A stretch of DNA of 64,000 nt from Oscillospiraceae bacterium (GCA_017466865.1 JAFTTI010000021.1:248001-312000); one strand, 5' to 3'; shown: positions 33,977 to 42,855, counted from the stretch's first letter. The notes: generated by a model from the sequence alone, not told the origin. Numbers and translations: made by a program.

Positions 33977-34757
33977 TTGACACCTCCGCAGTAACACAGG
34001 CATATAAAACGTCGTAAAGTGTTACATTTTCGATTTCTTTCTGCAATTTTCCGGTGTCAGCATTAGCTTTAATTTCAATTTCTGATGGATACAGATCAGC
34101 TAACGTTTGAGGTTTCTCAGCGGTTGATATTAGGCGTTCCATTTTACTTATCTCCTGGATAAAATCAAAACGCATTTTATCAAAACTTCCCACAGGTATG
34201 CAATATAATGTCATAGTTGTTGTGAGGAGATCATTTCGCTTATAGTTGCTTACAAATGCCGAGTTATTAAAGCGGACATATCGTTTCTCATCCACCTTAT
34301 AAGTATCATATCCATCATAGCTATCCATCACGGTTTTGAATTCTTTTGTATCTAAGCCGTCAATGCCGCCTTTAACAATCTTAAGATACCCGCCAGCAAC
34401 TCTAAGCGAGGTTGAAGAATTTTCAATATCAGAAAGTTGGATATTAGGGATAGATACAAGAAGTGGCTTTAATTTTTCAAACTCAGAAATTTCCGTTGAT
34501 GATATTGTTGTTGTGCTATCTCTTTTGATAACGTAAGATGCATCAATTTTACCGGTAAACAGAAAGGATATTCGAGAAACCAAAGGAACTTCCAGTTTCA
34601 ATTTTGCTGACGCTTCCGCAGCAATAGAAGCTTGAGCTTGAGTAGTAGAAGATACATCGGTTACTCTCAATAGCTCACCATGATCTCTTTCTTGCAAAAT
34701 ATTGCGGATTGTCTCTTTATCAAAATATATAATCTTATTTATAGCCTTTTTAGCCAT
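33966..34757 (-). CDS. DUF6414-like protein, partner of the AAA+ ATPase (E3 slot C)
   Basis: A 263-residue soluble protein starting MAKKAINKIIYFDKETIRNI. The opening strand (IIYFD) and the following Ser/Thr/Ala-rich segment recall DUF6414 proteins; this is recognition by pattern only. No catalytic motif is apparent. It is transcribed divergently from the restriction controller gene and is translationally coupled to the ATPase. It could be the sensor or effector of the pair. Confidence 0.55.
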   Translation of the reverse strand: MAKKAINKIIYFDKETIRNILQERDHGELLRVTDVSSTTQAQASIAAEASAKLKLEVPLVSRISFLFTGKIDASYVIKRDSTTTISSTEISEFEKLKPLLVSIPNIQLSDIENSSTSLRVAGGYLKIVKGGIDGLDTKEFKTVMDSYDGYDTYKVDEKRYVRFNNSAFVSNYKRNDLLTTTMTLYCIPVGSFDKMRFDFIQEISKMERLISTAEKPQTLADLYPSEIEIKANADTGKLQKEIENVTLYDVLYACVTAEVSNGG

Positions 34758-34844
34758 TTAATCACCACCTTCAGCTGATGTTACTTATTGTCTGTAGAAT
34801 TATTGTATTCATTATTCTATCATATAACATGGAGGTTTGCAAGT

Positions 34845-35060
34845 ATGGATATTGTAAAAGTTTTTGGAACAAACGTGAAGCGCTATCGGCAGGCGTTGGG
34901 CATCTCCCAAGAAGCCTTTGCTGAGAAGTGCGGTCTTCACAGAACATATATCAGTGCAATCGAGTGTTATCGCAGAAGTATATCTCTTGAAAATATTCAG
35001 CGCATAGCCGATGCACTTGAAATCGAAACATATAAACTATTTATGGAGGAGGATGTGTAA
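34845..35060 (+). CDS. XRE-type controller (C) protein of a restriction-modification system
   Basis: A 71-residue protein that is nearly all HTH: FGTNVKRYRQALGISQEAFA, then EKCGLHRTYISAIECYRRSI. Size and sequence fit the C proteins that delay endonuclease expression. I use ATG 34845 because GGAGGT (34831-34836) lies 8 bases upstream. The stop overlaps the endonuclease start by one base, so C and R are one unit. Confidence 0.85.
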   Translation: MDIVKVFGTNVKRYRQALGISQEAFAEKCGLHRTYISAIECYRRSISLENIQRIADALEIETYKLFMEEDV

Positions 35061-35797
35061 TGAAAGAGCTTTACACCGAATTAGAAAGATTGGAACAAAA
35101 CACTAAAGGTGACAAAAGTATTATCAAAACAATAAAAAAAGAAAAATCTTTGTTTCCTTTTAGTGCGGAAAGTAGCATGTTAACATATTTCTTGTCCATT
35201 GGAGAAATATCGTTTGCAAGGTACTCTCAATTAAATACTGAATATGCTCAACGCAATAAGTACTTGGATTTATTTGACATGGCACCCCGTACATATGGGC
35301 AAACATGGGGAGAACAACACATACGCTCGCTGTTTCCGGAATTTACAAAAGCTACAAAAGAAAATCTTGTAGAGGAATACCCTGACTTTGATGGCGAATT
35401 TGATTTGTGGATTGATGGTATTCGAGTTGAGGTAAAAGCTTGCCGAGCTAATTTTGAAAAGGGCAAGGGCAGCTTGACGAGCAGAGCTTATTTGCATAGT
35501 GAGGCAAATAATGCGGGATTCAAATATCACTATCAGCAGTTGAAACCCTCTTGCTGCGATGTGTTTATTTGGATCGGTACTTGTCGAGACGAATTGATTT
35601 ATTGGGTTATTACCAGTGACGAGTTGCGTTCAACCGGGAAGTTAGGACCGCAACATCGCAACGAAAACACAAAGGTTGATGGTGTAGAAGTGTTTGAAGG
35701 TCAAGTTTTTATGACCGAAGAGGATCTTGCTCCTTACAGGGTCGAGGAAAAAGATATTCTAACCATAGTAAAACAAAAAGGTAAATCATCTAAATAA
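35060..35797 (+). CDS. Type II restriction endonuclease, PD-(D/E)XK fold
   Basis: A 245-residue protein. The nuclease core is EFDLWIDGIRVEVKA, with Asp115, Glu124 and Lys126 as the D...ExK metal site. A preceding WGEQHIRSLFPEF helix and a following cysteine pair (SCCDVFIWIG) frame the core. It is coupled to the controller gene and convergent with a large adenine methyltransferase, which supports the role. Recognition sequence cannot be read from the protein. Confidence 0.82.
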   Translation: MKELYTELERLEQNTKGDKSIIKTIKKEKSLFPFSAESSMLTYFLSIGEISFARYSQLNTEYAQRNKYLDLFDMAPRTYGQTWGEQHIRSLFPEFTKATKENLVEEYPDFDGEFDLWIDGIRVEVKACRANFEKGKGSLTSRAYLHSEANNAGFKYHYQQLKPSCCDVFIWIGTCRDELIYWVITSDELRSTGKLGPQHRNENTKVDGVEVFEGQVFMTEEDLAPYRVEEKDILTIVKQKGKSSK

Positions 35798-35810
35798 TGT
35801 TGTTTTATTT

Positions 35811-35844
35811 GCAGGGCAATCTTCCCAGATTGCCCTGCATTTTA
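35811..35844. terminator. Bidirectional terminator between endonuclease and methyltransferase genes
   Basis: Perfect 12-base arms GCAGGGCAATCT/AGATTGCCCTGC with a 4-base loop and ATTTTAT on the plus side; the minus side is also T/A-rich. Confidence 0.88.
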
Positions 35845-38019
35845 TGTCAAAAATAAATTTTTCACTTTCAACGCATTACGAATGATTTCTCTCTGGAGAG
35901 AAGTCAATTGGTATATATCCATTATCGCCTCGTCAATATCTACATATTTTTTAGAGATATTTGTAGGTGAATTCAATATGCCATCTACCTTTTCAATAAT
36001 TTCACGTTGCCTTGACACGCTAATCATCGGTATAGGCAATGCTTCAATATGTGAGCGTAATAATTTAACCGAATTAAACTTCTTAGAAATAAAGAAAGCT
36101 GCGACACTCGAATTTAGAACAGCTAATATATACTTTATTTCCATGCCTTCTATTTGAGGAATCAATATATTACAACTGTTTAGTGATAGAGTTTGTTTAT
36201 CATCGTATGTAAATACAGGAACCTCACTTATGAAACGATACAAAAGCTTTTCTTTGGCACGATACAGTTCTGTCGGTGCAACTTGCTGAAACGATTCTGG
36301 AGCAAATCTGATATAATTTCTTGCCTCTTTTATCGAATATCTAAGAATATCACTACCTTTTAACACTATTTCATAGCCATATTCTTTAGATGATGAAATA
36401 TACTCTTTATTATTTCCTGTTACAATTCCTAACGCAAATTTTGCGTTACCAGCTAAAAATTTCGCATTAGGAACACGATTTATTGCATCAATGCAAGAAT
36501 ACTCTTCATCATTCATGCCGAAGGCAAACAATGATGCATCTAACGCTCTATCTGTTTGAATAATATAGTTGATTTCATTCCCCGATACTTTGCATCCGGC
36601 GGTATGACCCTCACCATCTTTTTGCAATCCCAATACTATGGATGGGCATTGTACACCAGAAAATGCATTTCCTAAATAGTCTACAAATCTAAATGAAGTT
36701 TGTTCCAAAATAAGTTCTCTTGCTTGAACATGTGAATTTACGCTTAAAACTGCTTCTGGTAAAACATACGCAAGATAACCATCTTCCTTTAGAAGCATAA
36801 GACCTTTTTCAATAAAGAGGTCATAAGATTCCATTCCCTTGTTTTTGGCTGTACGATAATTATTCAAAAGATACATAATTTCTTTTTTTGAATAATCATA
36901 TCCCCATGGGGGATTGCCCAACACTACAGAAAATTGACTACTATATGATTTTTCAAGAGAATCACCGATTGTAATATGCGAACGCAAATCGTCTATGCTT
37001 ATAGTATCATCAAGCAAAAACATGTTGATTCGTGCAATCAAAATACTTAATTCATCAATATCTTGACCATATATGTTCGCAACTTTAACCCCGTTGTTAG
37101 CTAACCCAATCAAGAAATTTCCAGTACCACAACATGGATCGCAATAGGTCATATTTTCAGTGTCACAAGAAAATCGAAGTCCATTAAGTAAAGTTGTTAC
37201 TGTTTGCTCCGGGGTATAGTAAGCGCCAGTTTGCTTTCGTTCGCTTAAATCCCGCAGAGATATGTAAATAAAGCCAAGAGTATCTTCACACGAAACCAAT
37301 TGTATATGCTGTGAAAAAACAGCCTCAATATTAGAAGTATCCATCTCTAATAAATTGATGGTTCCCATTAAGTCTGATAACAATTGATTAAATACAGCAT
37401 TATCGGAGAACTTCGTATGATTACTTGGAAGCCATGGGTTTGGCTCATCAATACCATATTTTTGATTATATAATTGCAGAGCAAAATGAGAGAGAATCAC
37501 CCTCAGTTCATCTTCTGAAATGTGATTGCAAGAAGCGAGAATATTTTCTACTACAGCGTAGTTACTTTCGCACTTAATATAATCTTTGTAAAGCGTTTTG
37601 CCGCTAACACTTTTTTTGTTTCGTCTATTTTTTAAGCGTCCATCTTTTCCGCTTTTGATTTCCAGTGCTAATTTTGTAATATATTCTTTACTAAAATTTT
37701 TACCGTCATCTAAAGAATTTAATTTTCCTAATCTAATCCAATTCTTCGCTGTTGCAGTTGATATTGAAAGAACATCACAAACTTCATTTAATGAAATAGA
37801 TTCGTTTGAATTGAACTCAAAATTATCAAACAAAGAAAGCTGATCCGCATTCTGTGTTTTTCTTATTCGTGCATCTTCAGGTTTAGGTGCGTCTGTAGGG
37901 ATAAGCCACACACCACTAACCATATTTGCTCCTTCTATTCTTCCTTGTTCGCACAAGACTTGAACACGTCTTTTCGATATATTGAATTTTTCTGCTGCAT
38001 CAGAAACAGATATGAACAT
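35842..38019 (-). CDS. N6-adenine DNA methyltransferase of the restriction-modification system
   Basis: A 725-residue enzyme. It begins with a MerR-like HTH (VSDAAEKFNISKRRVQVLCE) and a second HTH-like segment (about 75-115). The SAM-binding region has TGAYYTPEQTV (about 265) and CDPCCGTGNFLIGLA, and the catalytic motif NPPWGYDYS lies near residue 369. The C-terminal about 250 residues look like a TaqI/type IIG target-recognition domain ending RSHIEALPIP. It protects host DNA from the adjacent endonuclease. The N-terminal HTHs are unusual and could allow self-regulation. Confidence 0.88.
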   Translation of the reverse strand: MFISVSDAAEKFNISKRRVQVLCEQGRIEGANMVSGVWLIPTDAPKPEDARIRKTQNADQLSLFDNFEFNSNESISLNEVCDVLSISTATAKNWIRLGKLNSLDDGKNFSKEYITKLALEIKSGKDGRLKNRRNKKSVSGKTLYKDYIKCESNYAVVENILASCNHISEDELRVILSHFALQLYNQKYGIDEPNPWLPSNHTKFSDNAVFNQLLSDLMGTINLLEMDTSNIEAVFSQHIQLVSCEDTLGFIYISLRDLSERKQTGAYYTPEQTVTTLLNGLRFSCDTENMTYCDPCCGTGNFLIGLANNGVKVANIYGQDIDELSILIARINMFLLDDTISIDDLRSHITIGDSLEKSYSSQFSVVLGNPPWGYDYSKKEIMYLLNNYRTAKNKGMESYDLFIEKGLMLLKEDGYLAYVLPEAVLSVNSHVQARELILEQTSFRFVDYLGNAFSGVQCPSIVLGLQKDGEGHTAGCKVSGNEINYIIQTDRALDASLFAFGMNDEEYSCIDAINRVPNAKFLAGNAKFALGIVTGNNKEYISSSKEYGYEIVLKGSDILRYSIKEARNYIRFAPESFQQVAPTELYRAKEKLLYRFISEVPVFTYDDKQTLSLNSCNILIPQIEGMEIKYILAVLNSSVAAFFISKKFNSVKLLRSHIEALPIPMISVSRQREIIEKVDGILNSPTNISKKYVDIDEAIMDIYQLTSLQREIIRNALKVKNLFLT

Positions 38020-38051
38020 AGCAACGCTCTCCCTTGGCTATTAATGATTAT

Positions 38052-38094
38052 ATTATACTCTCTTTAGCGAATAATGTCAATAACATTAATGTTA
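38052..38094 (-). promoter_or_regulatory. Methyltransferase promoter with adjacent palindrome
   Basis: On the minus strand TTGACA (38080-38075), 17 bases, TATAAT (38057-38052). The perfect palindrome TAACATTAATGTTA (38081-38094) abuts the -35 box and is a candidate operator for the C protein or the HTH of the methyltransferase. The remaining gap 38095-38316 is AT-rich and shows no gene. Confidence 0.72.
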
Positions 38095-38316
38095 ATTTTC
38101 TGTGGCATAAGTACTTTTTTGAAAAATGATTTCTGCTTTTCTATGTATAATCAAACAGCCTGCAGAATAAAAAGCTATCATTTGCCAAAAGACAAAGGAC
38201 AGTTTTTATGATTATACAAAATATTCTGTTGTTATATTGATTAAAGTGATGTTTGAGGTTGTTGCACAAGAAGAAAGTTTTATATTACCATCACATTACA
38301 AAACAGTGATAATTAT

Positions 38317-38347
38317 AAAAAGTGAGCCGTTTACAACAGCTCACTTT
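38317..38347 (-). terminator. Terminator of the relaxase gene (E3)
   Basis: Arms AAAAGTGAGC/GCTCACTTTT; on the minus strand followed by TTTTTATAATTAT. Confidence 0.82.
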
Positions 38348-38351
38348 TGAT

Positions 38352-39671
38352 TTATCTATTCAGCGTATGCGTTCTCGGCTTCAAAAACTCCTGCAACTGT
38401 TTTGTGAGATTAAGTTTCTCAATGAAATCAAGCACCTTCTGATACTTGTTCTTCCACTCGCTGATTTCCTTTTGCAGTGAAGCGATCGTCAGCTTCTCCC
38501 TCACGGATTTCAACGAACTATTCTCCTGCTTCAGAGCAGCGTTTTCCTTTTCAAGTTCTGCATTTTTCACAGCAAGCTCCTTCTTCTCATCTTTCATCGT
38601 TGAAATTTTTGCATTAAGCTCCTTTTCCTTGCTCTCTGCCGCAATCTGCTTTTTCGCAAGGTCGGTAAGCTTCTTGAAATCATCGGGAGCAACGGAAACA
38701 TTACCGCCGAACATTGTTTTCTTAACCTGAATATCGTCAATATCCTTGATTTTGCTTGCTTTCTTTGCCGCTGTTGCAAGGAGAGCTGTATTCTCTGCAA
38801 GAGTGGCTTCCTTTTCTGCAATATCCTCATCAAGCTGACCGACAGCCTCTTTCTTTTCCTGATACTCGCTGTCAAGCTTGTCAATCGTGTCCTCGACCTC
38901 ATCCAGCAACTCCTGACGGTGCTGTAACTGCCTGTCCGTACACTCAATTTTATTTTCCAGTACAGCAACCTCACGAGTGCGCTGTTGCTTCTTGAAATCA
39001 AGTACAGACAAATGCTCATTGTGCGTGCCGAGTTGTTCCCACTCGATATTTCGGGAATGCATAAGTTGTGCAAGAACTTCCTTTTCGCTGTCAATCCACA
39101 GCTTGCAGGCTGTGTTGAATTTGCCTTCGCCTTTGAAGCCCTGCTGCTCCAGAGCCTTTGTCAGCGAAACTCTTGTGGAAAGTCCACGTTTCTGCTCCGT
39201 TGCAAATGGAACGAAGTCAATGTGAATGTGCGGCGTTGCTTCGTCAAGATGAATGACCGTATTGAACACACGCAGGTGAGGATTTCGTGTTTGAAAGTTC
39301 TCGGCAAACTCCCGAAGAAGCTCGGTTGCAATCTTGCCCATATCAGAGCCGACAGGCGTATCGTCCTGATTGCCGATTTGGAAAATGACCTCGTGATACT
39401 CCTGTTCCTGACGGCTGTGGCGGATATGCTCGTGATAGTCCTTGATAATCCTGTCCTTGCGTTTCTGCTTTGCGTTGTATTCGGTGAGAGCGTTATCGAA
39501 CAACTCGTGATAGACCTGTCCGATGTCATCTTTGATAATAGCGATGTTGTCTTTTGTTCTGGTCGGGTCAACATTTTCACACAGGAACTCACGGTTATTG
39601 TGAGGCAGGCTGTGCTTCTTGCTGATACGACCGCTGATTGTTCTTTTTTCGATAGGGATTGCTCCTTTCAC
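38352..39671 (-). CDS. MobV-type relaxase (plasmid recombination/mobilization, Mob_Pre)
   Basis: A 439-residue relaxase. The catalytic HLDEATPHIH (about 144-155) is the HxDExTPHxH motif of MobV/Mob_Pre enzymes, which nick oriT and pilot single-stranded DNA in conjugative mobilization. The C-terminal half (about 210-420) is a long coiled coil. The start is a GTG (39671) with no clear ribosome site; the E2 remnant has ATG at this place. It provides mobility to E3 with help from a conjugative element in trans. Confidence 0.9.
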   Translation of the reverse strand: MKGAIPIEKRTISGRISKKHSLPHNNREFLCENVDPTRTKDNIAIIKDDIGQVYHELFDNALTEYNAKQKRKDRIIKDYHEHIRHSRQEQEYHEVIFQIGNQDDTPVGSDMGKIATELLREFAENFQTRNPHLRVFNTVIHLDEATPHIHIDFVPFATEQKRGLSTRVSLTKALEQQGFKGEGKFNTACKLWIDSEKEVLAQLMHSRNIEWEQLGTHNEHLSVLDFKKQQRTREVAVLENKIECTDRQLQHRQELLDEVEDTIDKLDSEYQEKKEAVGQLDEDIAEKEATLAENTALLATAAKKASKIKDIDDIQVKKTMFGGNVSVAPDDFKKLTDLAKKQIAAESKEKELNAKISTMKDEKKELAVKNAELEKENAALKQENSSLKSVREKLTIASLQKEISEWKNKYQKVLDFIEKLNLTKQLQEFLKPRTHTLNR

Positions 39672-39672
39672 A

Positions 39673-39701
39673 TTGAATTTTGGGGGTTGGTGTGGTATAA
39701 T
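39673..39701 (+). promoter_or_regulatory. Outward promoter of slot A, copy 3
   Basis: TTGAAT (39673-39678), 17 bases, TATAAT (39696-39701), divergent from the relaxase gene. Confidence 0.8.
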
Positions 39702-39740
39702 GCATTTAATGACATATTAGGATTTGGAGGAAAATTTTCT

Positions 39741-40106
39741 ATGACAGAAATTATACGAAAATACTTTCAAGCTTGGATAGATGCGGATATCGAAACGGTA
39801 AAAGAAATATTTAGCAATGATGTTATTTACAATGAATGCTATGGTCCTGAATATCATGGACTGTCTCAAATTATTCAATGGTTTAATGAATGGAATAAAA
39901 AGGGCAAAGTGTTGGAATGGACTATTAAGCAAACAATAGAGCATAACAAATCCATAATTGTTGAATGGTATTTCAAATGCAATTATGATGGTAATACGGA
40001 CGGATTTGACGGAGTTACAATTGCCGATTTTGACAATAACAATAAGATAATTTCATTGCGTGAATTTCAATCAAAAGCGGAACATTATTTTCCGTATGGA
40101 GAATAA
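39741..40106 (+). CDS. SnoaL/NTF2-like protein (E3 slot A)
   Basis: A 121-residue protein with the cone-shaped NTF2 pattern: an opening helix YFQAWIDADIETVKEIFSND, then YNECYGPEYHGLSQIIQWF and beta strands with DGVTIADFDNNNKIISLREF. Such proteins are small-molecule isomerases, hydrolases or binding proteins; the ligand is unknown. GGAGG lies 10 bases before the ATG. A longer open frame upstream is only the antisense of the relaxase gene. It occupies the cargo slot between promoter copy 3 and tail T3. Confidence 0.82.
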   Translation: MTEIIRKYFQAWIDADIETVKEIFSNDVIYNECYGPEYHGLSQIIQWFNEWNKKGKVLEWTIKQTIEHNKSIIVEWYFKCNYDGNTDGFDGVTIADFDNNNKIISLREFQSKAEHYFPYGE

Positions 40107-40128
40107 CATCAATACTAATTTTAAGCTT

Positions 40129-40250
40129 GAACTAACCTCGCCTTTGTTACTTTCTGCGAAAGTAACGCAAAGATACTTTTGACATACGCTTAGGCTTCTA
40201 TCAAAAGTATCATTGCGCCAGACGTTCCCTCTGGACTCCCTTGCGTGACG
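40129..40250 (+). repeat. Slot A tail T3
   Basis: Same sequence as T2 with the foldbacks GTTACTTT/AAAGTAAC and GATACTTTTGA/TCAAAAGTATC. In the intact element it lies between cargo and the repA end, so it may be part of an origin or a protein-binding region. Confidence 0.8.
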
Positions 40251-40330
40251 GCTGGTGACGGTTGTGACGGTTATTTACACACCTCCACCGCTATCACAAA
40301 AACCGTCACAGCTGTCACGAACTGTCACGG
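40245..40330. repeat. Iteron-like GTGACGG repeats (possible origin)
   Basis: Three direct GTGACGG copies (40245-40251, 40255-40261, 40264-40270) face inverted copies CCGTCAC (40303-40309), TGTCACG and TGTCACGG (to 40330). The inverted set runs into the 3' end of repA. Iterons next to a RepA-like gene suggest a replication origin or oriT. Confidence 0.55.
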
Positions 40331-41451
40331 ACAGCCGATTGAAAGTGCAGTTCAATCCTGCGTCCGTCGTGAGTACGGCTACTCTTGTAAACAATGCCGT
40401 ACTCGTTCAAAAGCCGACTTGCGTTGACATTCAGCTTTTTCGTGATTGCATTTACGGGAATATCTGTCTCGATTTTCTCGGTAAGCTCTGTTGCTGTTCC
40501 GACCCAATCGGGATTATCAGCTGTGATAAACTTCGCAACAGCTTCCAGTATCGGCTCAAGCGGTTCTTTCCATAACTCCGTTTCAACACGCTCCAACTCC
40601 CAAGAAAGCTTCTCCGCATTGCGGACAAGGTACAGCTTCTGGTCTTGCTGGTCACGTCCTGAAATTTCAAGCGTTGCAGAATTTTCTGTGCGCTTTTCTT
40701 TTTTCAATAGAAAGGCTCCGTCTGCTGCACCGAGCAGACCGTTCGTTCCCGAAATCATATCAAAGGAATCGTCCGCTTTCTGCTTGCGTGTATGATGAAC
40801 AAGCAATATACAGATACCTCGACTGTCGGCAAACTGTTTAAGCCTTGTAATAACCTGATAATCGTTGCCGTAACTGCACTCGTTGCTTGTCTCGCGGACT
40901 TTCTGCAAGGTGTCAATGATGATAAGTCTTGTTTCAGGATACTGGTGGAGAAATCCCTCCAACTGCTTTTCAAGTCCTCCGTCAACTGTATTTGCCATAA
41001 CTGCGAAGCGAAGATTATCAATACTTTCCGTTCCGAACATTCGGTAGGAACGCTTCTGAATTCTTTCGTAGTTATCCTCAAGGGCAAGGTACAGAACATC
41101 GCTTTTGTGGACGGTATAGTTCCAAAGAGGCTCACCCTTGCTGACGTGGTAGGCAAGCTGTGCCATAAGAAAGCTCTTGCCAAGCTTTGGTGCACCAACG
41201 AAAAGATACACGCCAGGATAGAGCAAACCGTCAATAATTGGCGGTCTGCTCTGGAACACGTTTTCGTAAAGCTCATTCATCGAAACGGTTTTGAGGTAGT
41301 AAGGATTCATCATTTGCTGAAAAAAATCATCAGAGGTATTGAAATCCTCGTTGGTTTCTGGTATAATACTTGTAGATTGATTTTGAGATGACTGCTCCGC
41401 ACCTGCGCCAACAGGTGCAACGGGAGTGGTCATTTCTTCTTTTATGGTCAT
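40315..41451 (-). CDS. RepA-like AAA ATPase (replicative helicase type)
   Basis: A 378-residue RecA-fold ATPase of the RepA/AAA_25 type: Walker A VGAPKLGKSFL, then DVLYLALEDNYERIQKR and the Walker B LIIIDTLQK. The C-terminal about 90 residues look like a winged helix (AITKKLNVNASRLLNEYG). I use the ATG at 41451 because AAGGAG lies 8 bases before it but only 2 before the in-frame ATG at 41457. It could drive replication of the excised element. It is coupled to the MobC-like gene. Confidence 0.85.
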   Translation of the reverse strand: MTIKEEMTTPVAPVGAGAEQSSQNQSTSIIPETNEDFNTSDDFFQQMMNPYYLKTVSMNELYENVFQSRPPIIDGLLYPGVYLFVGAPKLGKSFLMAQLAYHVSKGEPLWNYTVHKSDVLYLALEDNYERIQKRSYRMFGTESIDNLRFAVMANTVDGGLEKQLEGFLHQYPETRLIIIDTLQKVRETSNECSYGNDYQVITRLKQFADSRGICILLVHHTRKQKADDSFDMISGTNGLLGAADGAFLLKKEKRTENSATLEISGRDQQDQKLYLVRNAEKLSWELERVETELWKEPLEPILEAVAKFITADNPDWVGTATELTEKIETDIPVNAITKKLNVNASRLLNEYGIVYKSSRTHDGRRIELHFQSAVRDSS

Positions 41452-41774
41452 TCGCATTCTCCTTTCAAGCCATAGAGTGTGGTGTTGATGAGTTGTATCG
41501 TTTCAATCAGTTCAGCGTTAATTTCCGCACCATTTTCAATGCGTTTCAGCTCCGACAGCACCATTTCAAGATTGATTTTCAGTTGCTTGTAAACCCTTGG
41601 ATTGCCCTGAACGACAATATCACGGTTCATACATTTGCGGTAGCAGTATTCTTGCTTCGGGAGTCCCGACAAAGCAACGGCACGGTTAAGTTCGTCGAAT
41701 TCTTCGGGCGATACTCTGAAACCTACGGTTATACTTCTGAATCGGTTGTATTTGTCTACGTTTTTAGCTGACAT
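41448..41774 (-). CDS. MobC-like relaxosome accessory protein
   Basis: A 108-residue protein with a ribbon-helix-helix-like start (RSITVGFRVSPEEFDELNRA) and LSGLPKQEYCYRKCM, the pattern of MobC/relaxosome proteins that help the relaxase open oriT. I use ATG 41774, 8 bases behind GGAGG. It overlaps the integrase end by 11 bases and the repA start by 4, so xis, int, mobC and repA form one tight minus-strand operon. Confidence 0.78.
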   Translation of the reverse strand: MSAKNVDKYNRFRSITVGFRVSPEEFDELNRAVALSGLPKQEYCYRKCMNRDIVVQGNPRVYKQLKINLEMVLSELKRIENGAEINAELIETIQLINTTLYGLKGECE

Positions 41775-42855
41775 TTTCAATTCCTCCGTTTCTGATTGTA
41801 CTTAATTTGTCTGCCATTTCGGTTTGCGTGCTGGGGAAGAGATGTGCGTAACGATAGGTGATGTCAATGCTTTCGTGCCCTACTCGGTCAGCTATCGCAA
41901 CCGCCGAAAATCCCATTTCGATTAAAAGGGAAATATGAGAATGGCGTAAATCGTGGATACGGATTTTCTTTACGCCAGCCGCTTTTGACCCACGTTCCAT
42001 TTCACGCTTGAGGTAGCTTTTTGTAATCTCAAAAAGCCTGTCAGTGCCTTTAATTCCATAAAGCTGCGAGATATATTCCTGAATTTCCTCAACAAGAAAA
42101 TCTGGCATTTTTATAACTCGATTGCTCTTTGCTGTTTTAGGGTCTGTGATAACATCACGGCGTTCAATTCGTTGATAGGATTTCGTGATTGATACAGTGC
42201 CACGCTCAAAGTCGAAATCAGCAGGTGTTAATGCCAACAGTTCGCCCTCTCGGATACCGCACCAGTAAAGCATTTCAAAGGCATAGAATGAAACAGGTTT
42301 GTCCATCATTTCATAGGAAAATTTCTTGTATTCATCTTGCGTCCAGAACTGCATTTCCTTTGATTTTGCTTTGCCCATATTACCGACCTTTGCGGCAGGA
42401 TTTGAAGATAAGCCATAGAACTTGACAGCGTGGTTGAAGATTGCCGAGAGCTGATTGTGTACTGTTTTCAGATACACAGGGGAGTAAGGCTTGCCGTGAT
42501 TATCAAGCGAGTTTATCATTTCATTCTGCCAGGCGATAATATCTTTCGGCTGAATTTCATTGATAGGTCGGCTTGAAAAATAGGGCAGGATTTTCGTGCG
42601 GATAATATGCTCTTTGGTGTGCCAGGTGTTTTCCTTTATTCTGCTTTTCATATCAGCAGAATAGGTTTCAATGAAGCTTGCAAAGTTCATATCAAGGTCG
42701 CCTGTTATTTTGTTAAGCTGCTCACGCTCCCAGGCCTGTGCTTCTCGTTTGGTCTGAAAACCACGCTTCTGCGTTTGCTTTTTCTCTCCTTTCCAGTCTG
42801 TGTAGCGGTATATTACACGCCAAGTGTTTGTTTTTCCGTCCTTGTAAACTGACAT
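41764..42855 (-). CDS. int: Tyrosine site-specific integrase
   Basis: A 363-residue integrase. The N-terminal arm-binding domain (WRVIYRYTDWKGEKKQTQKR...) is followed by a SAM-like core domain, then the catalytic residues: Arg in CGIREGELLAL, HxxR in IHDLRHSHIS, His/Trp-box GHESIDITYRYAH, and the nucleophile Tyr within YRYAHLFP. It is the only complete integrase among the three elements and sits near the guaA border, so it most likely recombines at the guaA 3' end. The gene starts directly after the xis-like gene stop. Confidence 0.93.
   Translation of the reverse strand: MSVYKDGKTNTWRVIYRYTDWKGEKKQTQKRGFQTKREAQAWEREQLNKITGDLDMNFASFIETYSADMKSRIKENTWHTKEHIIRTKILPYFSSRPINEIQPKDIIAWQNEMINSLDNHGKPYSPVYLKTVHNQLSAIFNHAVKFYGLSSNPAAKVGNMGKAKSKEMQFWTQDEYKKFSYEMMDKPVSFYAFEMLYWCGIREGELLALTPADFDFERGTVSITKSYQRIERRDVITDPKTAKSNRVIKMPDFLVEEIQEYISQLYGIKGTDRLFEITKSYLKREMERGSKAAGVKKIRIHDLRHSHISLLIEMGFSAVAIADRVGHESIDITYRYAHLFPSTQTEMADKLSTIRNGGIENVS

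Noticed and set aside
38985..39740. A long plus-strand open frame running into the SnoaL-like gene
   Set aside because: It is antisense to the intact relaxase gene and has no ribosome site; the true start is ATG 39741 behind GGAGG.
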